Source: Paenibacillus lutimineralis (GTDB lineage: Bacteria > Bacillota > Bacilli > Paenibacillales > Paenibacillaceae). From it: DNA of 64,000 nucleotides. Location of the stretch: NCBI RefSeq assembly GCF_003991425.1, contig NZ_CP034346.1:3013501-3077500 (forward strand), given 5' to 3'. Within the stretch, counting starts at the first letter, position 1, and each line of letters starts with the position of its first letter. Both the position numbers and the translations under genes were made by a program. Positions 59,490-64,000 of this stretch are shown here, in pieces. A model generated the notes under the pieces. The model saw only the letters and a program-made list of their open reading frames with translations, had not been told where the DNA came from and did not search any database.

Positions 59490-61364
59490 ATGAACTATTC
59501 AATCCCTGATATTAACCTCAAAGCATTGTTCCTTGGTGATAAAGGCGAGAACGTCGACCTGTTCAAGGAAATTCTAAACAAAATGGTTGACGAGCATGTG
59601 GGCTGGCGCCAAAATTATATGCCTCAAGACTTGCCAGTCATCACTCCTTTTGATAAAAGTTCTAAGAGCTTCCAAGATACTGCCGATCATATGCGTAGCG
59701 TATTCAACGTATTGTCTTCGAAGCTTCGCTCCGAATCACTGCCTTGGCATACTGCAGGCCGTTTCTGGGGACATATGAACTCCGAAACCTTGATGCCATC
59801 GATTATCGCTTATACAGCAGCAATGCTCTGGAACGGTAATAATGTGGCTTATGAGTCTTCTCCAGGTACATCGCAAATGGAAGAAGAAGTTGGTCATGAA
59901 ATTGCTAAACTGATGAGCTACAAAGCAGGAGAGAGCTGGGGCCACATTGCTGCCGACGGTTCGATCGCTAACTTGGAAGGTCTCTGGTATGCACGTAATA
60001 TCAAGTCTCTTCCACTGGCTATTAAAGAAGTTGTACCTGAGGCTGTTGCAGGCAAATCCGAATGGGAATTGCTGAACATGTCAACGGATGAAATCATGGA
60101 CCTTACAGAGAAACTGGCTGACCAAATGGATGAAATCAAAGCTAAATCCGCTCGCTCTGGTAAAGACTTGCAAAAGCTTGGTAAATGGCTCATTCCACAA
60201 ACGAAACACTATTCCTGGTTGAAAGCTGGCGACATTATCGGTATCGGCTTGGATCAAGTTGAAGCCATTGATGTTGACAGTGAATATCGCATGGACATCG
60301 TAAAACTGGAAAAACGCATTCGTGAATTGGCTGCACAAAATATTCCGGTTCTTGGGGTTGTCGGTGTTGTCGGAAGTACAGAAGAAGGCCAAATTGACCA
60401 TATCGATAAAATTGTTGAACTTCGTGAAAAACTCGCTAAAGAAGGCATCTATTATTACATTCATGTTGATGCTGCATACGGCGGTTATGCACGTGCCATC
60501 TTCCTTGATGAAAATGATGAATTCATTGAATACAACAAAATTGATGAAGTATTCAAGAAACACAACATCTTTACAGATATGAAGCTGAAGGACGAATGGC
60601 TTACTGAAGATATCTACAATTCATTCAAAGCTATGAGCCAAGTAGAATCTGTTACGATTGACCCTCATAAAATGGGTTACATTCCTTACTCTGCTGGTGC
60701 GGTTGCGATTCGTGACATTCGTATGCGTGAGGCGATTTCTTACTTCGCAACTTATGTATTTGAGAAAGGTGCAGATATTCCTGCATTGCTTGGTGCATAT
60801 ATCCTTGAAGGTTCTAAAGCTGGTGCAACTGCAGCTGCTGTATGGACAGCTCACAAGGTGTTGCCACTGAACGTAACAGGTTATGGTAAACTAATGGGAG
60901 CTAGTATCGAAGGGGCTTATCGCTTCTATAACTTCTTGAAGAACAAGAAATTTACAGTTGGCGACAAGACCATCGTTCTTCATCCATTGACGAAGCCAGA
61001 CTTCAACATGGTCGACTACGTATTCAACGAAGAAGGAAATACCGATTTGGTTAAAATGAACAAATTGAACCATGACTTCTTCGACTATGCTTCTTACGTT
61101 AAAGGCGGTCTGTACAGCAATGAGTTCATTACTTCTCATACCGACTTTGCTATTCCTGACTATGGCAACAGCCCATTGGAATTCGTGAAGAGCCTCGGCT
61201 TCACCGAACAAGAATGGAATCGCGCTGAAAAAGTTACGATTCTTCGTGCTTGTGCATTGTCTCCATATGCTCATAATGCTGAGACTTTTGAAGATTATGC
61301 AGCCAAGATTGAGAAAGCAATGCAACAAAAGCTTGAAAAAATCTACATGTACGAAATGAACTAA
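59490..61364 (+). CDS. tdcA: Tyrosine decarboxylase, PLP dependent
   Basis: 624 aa, the full length of enterococcal TyrDC. Extended blocks match that enzyme: [85 protein letters not shown] and IGKWL-type [18 protein letters not shown]. The PLP Schiff-base Lys394 lies in [17 protein letters not shown], and [19 protein letters not shown] and [17 protein letters not shown] follow. It converts tyrosine to tyramine and CO2 in the cytoplasm and consumes a proton, giving acid resistance. GGAGG lies upstream of the ATG. The gene is downstream of the antiporter, the reverse of the usual enterococcal order. Confidence 0.96.
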   Translation: MNYSIPDINLKALFLGDKGENVDLFKEILNKMVDEHVGWRQNYMPQDLPVITPFDKSSKSFQDTADHMRSVFNVLSSKLRSESLPWHTAGRFWGHMNSETLMPSIIAYTAAMLWNGNNVAYESSPGTSQMEEEVGHEIAKLMSYKAGESWGHIAADGSIANLEGLWYARNIKSLPLAIKEVVPEAVAGKSEWELLNMSTDEIMDLTEKLADQMDEIKAKSARSGKDLQKLGKWLIPQTKHYSWLKAGDIIGIGLDQVEAIDVDSEYRMDIVKLEKRIRELAAQNIPVLGVVGVVGSTEEGQIDHIDKIVELREKLAKEGIYYYIHVDAAYGGYARAIFLDENDEFIEYNKIDEVFKKHNIFTDMKLKDEWLTEDIYNSFKAMSQVESVTIDPHKMGYIPYSAGAVAIRDIRMREAISYFATYVFEKGADIPALLGAYILEGSKAGATAAAVWTAHKVLPLNVTGYGKLMGASIEGAYRFYNFLKNKKFTVGDKTIVLHPLTKPDFNMVDYVFNEEGNTDLVKMNKLNHDFFDYASYVKGGLYSNEFITSHTDFAIPDYGNSPLEFVKSLGFTEQEWNRAEKVTILRACALSPYAHNAETFEDYAAKIEKAMQQKLEKIYMYEMN

Positions 61365-61382
61365 TCTTCTATAAATAAGGAA

Positions 61383-61414
61383 ATGCGTAACACCCAAATG
61401 CGGTTGTTACGCAT
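61383..61414 (+). repeat. Inverted repeat between the decarboxylase and kinase genes
   Basis: ATGCGTAACA and TGTTACGCAT arms with a 12-base loop, extended by GGAA/TTCC with a bulge. No strong T-tract follows, so it may be a partial terminator or processing hairpin that sets lower expression of the kinase and NhaC genes. Confidence 0.6.
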
Positions 61415-61446
61415 TCCTCATTTATCCAATATAAGGGGTGCTTTAA

Positions 61447-62271
61447 ATGTCCAACATTAGAAAAGTGCTGACAGTTGCAGGCTCAGATTCCAGCGGTGGC
61501 GCCGGTCTTGAAGCCGATCTAAAAACATTTCAGGAATATGGGACCTTCGGGTTCTGCAGTATTACCTCAATAGTCACCATGGATCCCGATAATAATTGGC
61601 ATCATGAGGTTCAGCCTATCGATACCGAGCTAGTTCTTAAGCAAATTAAGACTGTAATGGCTGGCGGCAAGCTGGATGCAATGAAGACCGGGATGCTCGG
61701 CTCCGTTGAAATTATTGAGATGCTAAGCAAAGTGATAGATGAGCATGATATCACAAATATCGTTATCGATCCGGTCATGGTCTGCAAAGGTGAGGATGAA
61801 GTCGTTCAACCAGAGAATGGACAGGCGATTCGCGAGCTTCTGCTGCCACGGGCTACAATTACAACACCAAATCTGTTCGAAGCGGGTCAACTTGCTGGAA
61901 TATCTAAGGTAAGAACGATCGACGATATGAAGGAAGCCGCACGTCGAATTTATGAGCGTGGTGTCAAGAACGTCGTTATTAAAGGCGGTAAGACCCTTGA
62001 AGCTGAGAAGGCGGTTGATCTGCTGTATGACGGCAACGAATTTACCTTATATGAAGCGGATAAGCTCGACACGAATCATAATCATGGTGCAGGCTGTACC
62101 TTCGCGGCTGCTATCGCTGCAGGATTAGCCAAAGGAATGAGCGTCAAGGATGCAGTCTCTAAGGCTAAACAATTCACAACAGCAGCTATTCAAGGCGGAT
62201 TTGCTTTTAATCGCTTCGTAGGTCCTGTCTGGCATGGCGCATACAACAAGGCAGAGGCACGCATTGAATAG
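61447..62271 (+). CDS. pdxK: Pyridoxal/pyridoxine kinase (ThiD-like ribokinase fold)
   Basis: 274 aa. Signatures: VLTVAGSDSSGGAGLEADLKTFQEYGTFGFCSITSIVTMDP at the N-terminus, DAMKTGMLGS, IVIDPVMVCKGEDEV, and the anion-hole/catalytic HNHGAGCTFAAAIAAGL (with the Cys found in ThiD-like PLP kinases). It phosphorylates pyridoxal to PLP, the cofactor of the decarboxylase encoded just upstream, a functional fit that supports the pdxK call over thiD. AGGGGTG lies six bases before the ATG. Substrate preference cannot be proven from sequence. Confidence 0.88.
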   Translation: MSNIRKVLTVAGSDSSGGAGLEADLKTFQEYGTFGFCSITSIVTMDPDNNWHHEVQPIDTELVLKQIKTVMAGGKLDAMKTGMLGSVEIIEMLSKVIDEHDITNIVIDPVMVCKGEDEVVQPENGQAIRELLLPRATITTPNLFEAGQLAGISKVRTIDDMKEAARRIYERGVKNVVIKGGKTLEAEKAVDLLYDGNEFTLYEADKLDTNHNHGAGCTFAAAIAAGLAKGMSVKDAVSKAKQFTTAAIQGGFAFNRFVGPVWHGAYNKAEARIE

Positions 62272-62360
62272 CAAAGACTCCTTTTGTCCACTCTAAGATC
62301 AATCCCTAAAATGATCACCCAATTCAACAGGTGTTTAATACATGATAAGGAGTTCAGCTT

Positions 62361-63734
62361 ATGAACAAAGAGGTGACTCTAAAAGAAAGCCTATTTCTTT
62401 TAGTCGTATTGTTAGCTATTATTGGAGCTTGTATTATCGGTTTAGGAATGGATCCACAAATTCCAATATTAGTCTCACTGGGTGTTATTATCGTATTTGC
62501 TAAAATTAAAGGGGCTTCCTGGGATCGGATTCATAAAGGAATCCAGAACGGCATTTCTCCAGGACTGATACCTATACTTATCTTTATGTTAATTGGCGCA
62601 TTAATTAGTGTCTGGATTTCAGCAGGTACGATTCAGACTATAATGATATATGGTTTTAAAATTTTATCCGCTAAATACTTTTTGCCTTCCGTATTTGTCA
62701 TTTGCGCGGTCGTAGGGATTACGGTAGGCAGCTCATTTACAACGATCTCAACCGTCGGCATCGCATTCTTCGGCATGGGGCAAATTATGGGCTACCATCC
62801 TGCAATCACGACTGGTGCTATCATTTCAGGTGCCTTCTTGGGCAACAATATCTCTCCATTATCCGATACCACCAACCTGGCATCGGCCATTGCTGAGGTC
62901 GATTTATTCGATCATATCCGTTATATGATGCGTGTTGTCATCCCGGCATTCCTCATCTCCTTAGTCTTCTTCGCAGTCACGGGACATGCCAAGGTATTGA
63001 CAACCGGACAGGAAGTCAATGAACTTGTAAATACACTAAGTACTTCATTCCCTATTTCTGTCGTAACTTTAATTCCCGTTCTCGTGCTCTTCTTATGTGC
63101 TTGGCGGAAGGTACCCGCTATTCCGACATTGCTGTTAAGCATACTGTTCACGATCGGTGTGATTTACATTTATTATCCGCATACCAGCTTATCGGATATT
63201 TCTGCGCTGATGCAAAATGGGTATGTAGCTAATACAGGTGTAGAGAGCGTGGATAAACTGCTTACACGCGGTGGGATTCAGAGTATGATGTGGTCGGTAT
63301 CCTTGATCCTCTTGGCGCTTGCTCTAGGTGGACTACTCGTCGAAATGAATATCATCAAGACGATCATCTCGCGTATTACCTCATTCGTAAGCACAAAAGG
63401 CAAGCTGATCCTTATGACAGGCTTAAGTTCGATAGGTGTCAATCTGCTGCTCGGTGAGCAATATTTGTCGATTATTTTACCAGGTGAAGCATTCAAATCA
63501 CAATACGATGCGATCCAATTGAACCGCAAAGAGATGTCAAGAATATTGGCCAACGGCGGAGCGGCTGTGAACGCTCTGATTCCTTGGGGAGTCAGTGGAG
63601 TATTTATCACGGGTACACTCGGCGTATCCACGCTTGAGTATCTACCGTTTGCTATCTTCTGTATTGTGGCGCCGATCCTAAATATTCTGTACGGGTTCCT
63701 GAGCAGCAGAAAATCGACAAAAACAGCGCATTAA
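62361..63734 (+). CDS. nhaC: Na+/H+ antiporter NhaC
   Basis: 457 aa with about eleven helices of the NhaC family: ILIFMLIGALISVWISAGTIQTIMIYG, GSSFTTISTVGIAFFGMG, TTGAIISGAFLGNNISPLSDTTNLA, and LILMTGLSSIGVNLLLGEQYLSIILPGEAF. It exchanges Na+ for H+, adjusting cytoplasmic pH. nhaC genes end the tyrosine-decarboxylase clusters of enterococci and lactobacilli, so its presence here strengthens the assignment of the whole locus. AAGGAG lies upstream of the ATG. A strong terminator follows. Confidence 0.93.
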   Translation: MNKEVTLKESLFLLVVLLAIIGACIIGLGMDPQIPILVSLGVIIVFAKIKGASWDRIHKGIQNGISPGLIPILIFMLIGALISVWISAGTIQTIMIYGFKILSAKYFLPSVFVICAVVGITVGSSFTTISTVGIAFFGMGQIMGYHPAITTGAIISGAFLGNNISPLSDTTNLASAIAEVDLFDHIRYMMRVVIPAFLISLVFFAVTGHAKVLTTGQEVNELVNTLSTSFPISVVTLIPVLVLFLCAWRKVPAIPTLLLSILFTIGVIYIYYPHTSLSDISALMQNGYVANTGVESVDKLLTRGGIQSMMWSVSLILLALALGGLLVEMNIIKTIISRITSFVSTKGKLILMTGLSSIGVNLLLGEQYLSIILPGEAFKSQYDAIQLNRKEMSRILANGGAAVNALIPWGVSGVFITGTLGVSTLEYLPFAIFCIVAPILNILYGFLSSRKSTKTAH

Positions 63735-63740
63735 GTTCAA

Positions 63741-63790
63741 TTTTGACGTAAGAAAAGTTGGTAGTAGAGCCAACTTTTTTTACGTCAAAG
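63741..63790 (+). terminator. Terminator of the tyrosine decarboxylation operon
   Basis: A two-part hairpin: the inner stem AAAGTTGG/CCAACTTT runs into the T-tract, and the outer arms TTTGACGTA/TACGTCAAA enclose it. It lies a few bases after nhaC. Confidence 0.85.
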
Positions 63791-64000
63791 TCTAGGCAAA
63801 GTCAGTTTGGTAATAATTGCAAGTGAAAATTATTGCTATATTATGTTATACATAATACAGGCAGTTGCTAAAAACCTCGCTAATACCAGTGTTTATAAGG
63901 CTCCGCAGGGAAGTGCTCGTAAAATAAAATCACGTAAAAATCACATTCTCTGCAGATTAAGCAGATTCGCTTATTTGATTGTTGAATTTAAAGCTCAGAA
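63791..64000. other. Right-edge intergenic sequence
   Basis: AT-rich sequence with no open frame that has a ribosome binding site and no clear promoter. It is probably the upstream region of a gene beyond the window. Confidence 0.4.

Noticed and set aside
1..64000. CRISPR arrays, tRNA or rRNA genes
   Set aside because: No regularly spaced repeats and no sequence resembling tRNA or rRNA were seen on either strand.

Overview
The window looks like chromosomal DNA of a spore-forming Firmicute, most likely a Paenibacillus or close relative. The support is a transmembrane AraC-type regulator next to LplABC-type sugar transporters, a GerA-type germinant receptor operon, further spore-type genes (YheC/YheD-like ATP-grasp, DUF2642, a small gene behind a sigma-G-like promoter), strong Shine-Dalgarno sites and a T-box leader. 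The first ~14 kb looks visibly G+C richer than most of the rest. I see no tRNA, rRNA, CRISPR, insertion sequence or phage genes.

Region by region. 1-14 kb is a carbohydrate utilisation locus: a truncated AraC regulator, a small membrane protein, a membrane-anchored AraC regulator, two permeases and a binding lipoprotein (CUT1 ABC importer), a six-hairpin glycosidase, an FAD oxidoreductase and a large secreted clan GH-A glycosidase. A 23-bp motif built of TGATTAT boxes lies upstream of both the regulator and the transporter operon. 14-18 kb holds a MATE exporter and an O-acetyltransferase, divergent from an AraC regulator followed by azlCD. 18-25 kb holds an S51-like peptidase, a decayed helD-like gene tail, a divergent catalase, an intact HelD-like RNA polymerase motor whose promoter is overlapped by an inverted repeat, a tiny sporulation-type gene and a serine hydrolase.

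25-33 kb is a two-component system followed by a six-gene envelope-modification block: polysaccharide deacetylase, N-acetylmuramoyl-L-alanine amidase, SGNH lipoprotein, MBOAT acyltransferase, DHHW/AlgJ-like protein and DUF4358 lipoprotein. A 32-bp element (28/32 identical) precedes both the deacetylase and the amidase. The DHHW gene has a one-base frameshift at its N-terminus. 33-40.6 kb has a YheC/YheD-like gene and an unusual redox group: a UbiD-family decarboxylase, a PQQ-type sugar dehydrogenase-like propeller, a GMC oxidoreductase and tandem DUF1259 genes. 41-44.7 kb has small housekeeping or stress genes, including an ArsR-SRPBCC-VOC operon.

44.8-50.5 kb is an arsenic operon (arsR-acr3-arsC) followed by a MATE exporter and the bifunctional glutathione synthetase gshF. 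50.6-54.4 kb is a gerB-A-C germinant receptor operon on the minus strand. 54.9-63.8 kb is a tyrosine decarboxylation locus: a tyrosine T-box, tyrS, an unknown gene, a tyrosine/tyramine-type antiporter, tyrosine decarboxylase, a pyridoxal kinase and an NhaC antiporter. Together these would import tyrosine, decarboxylate it with proton consumption, export tyramine, supply PLP and help pH/Na+ homeostasis.
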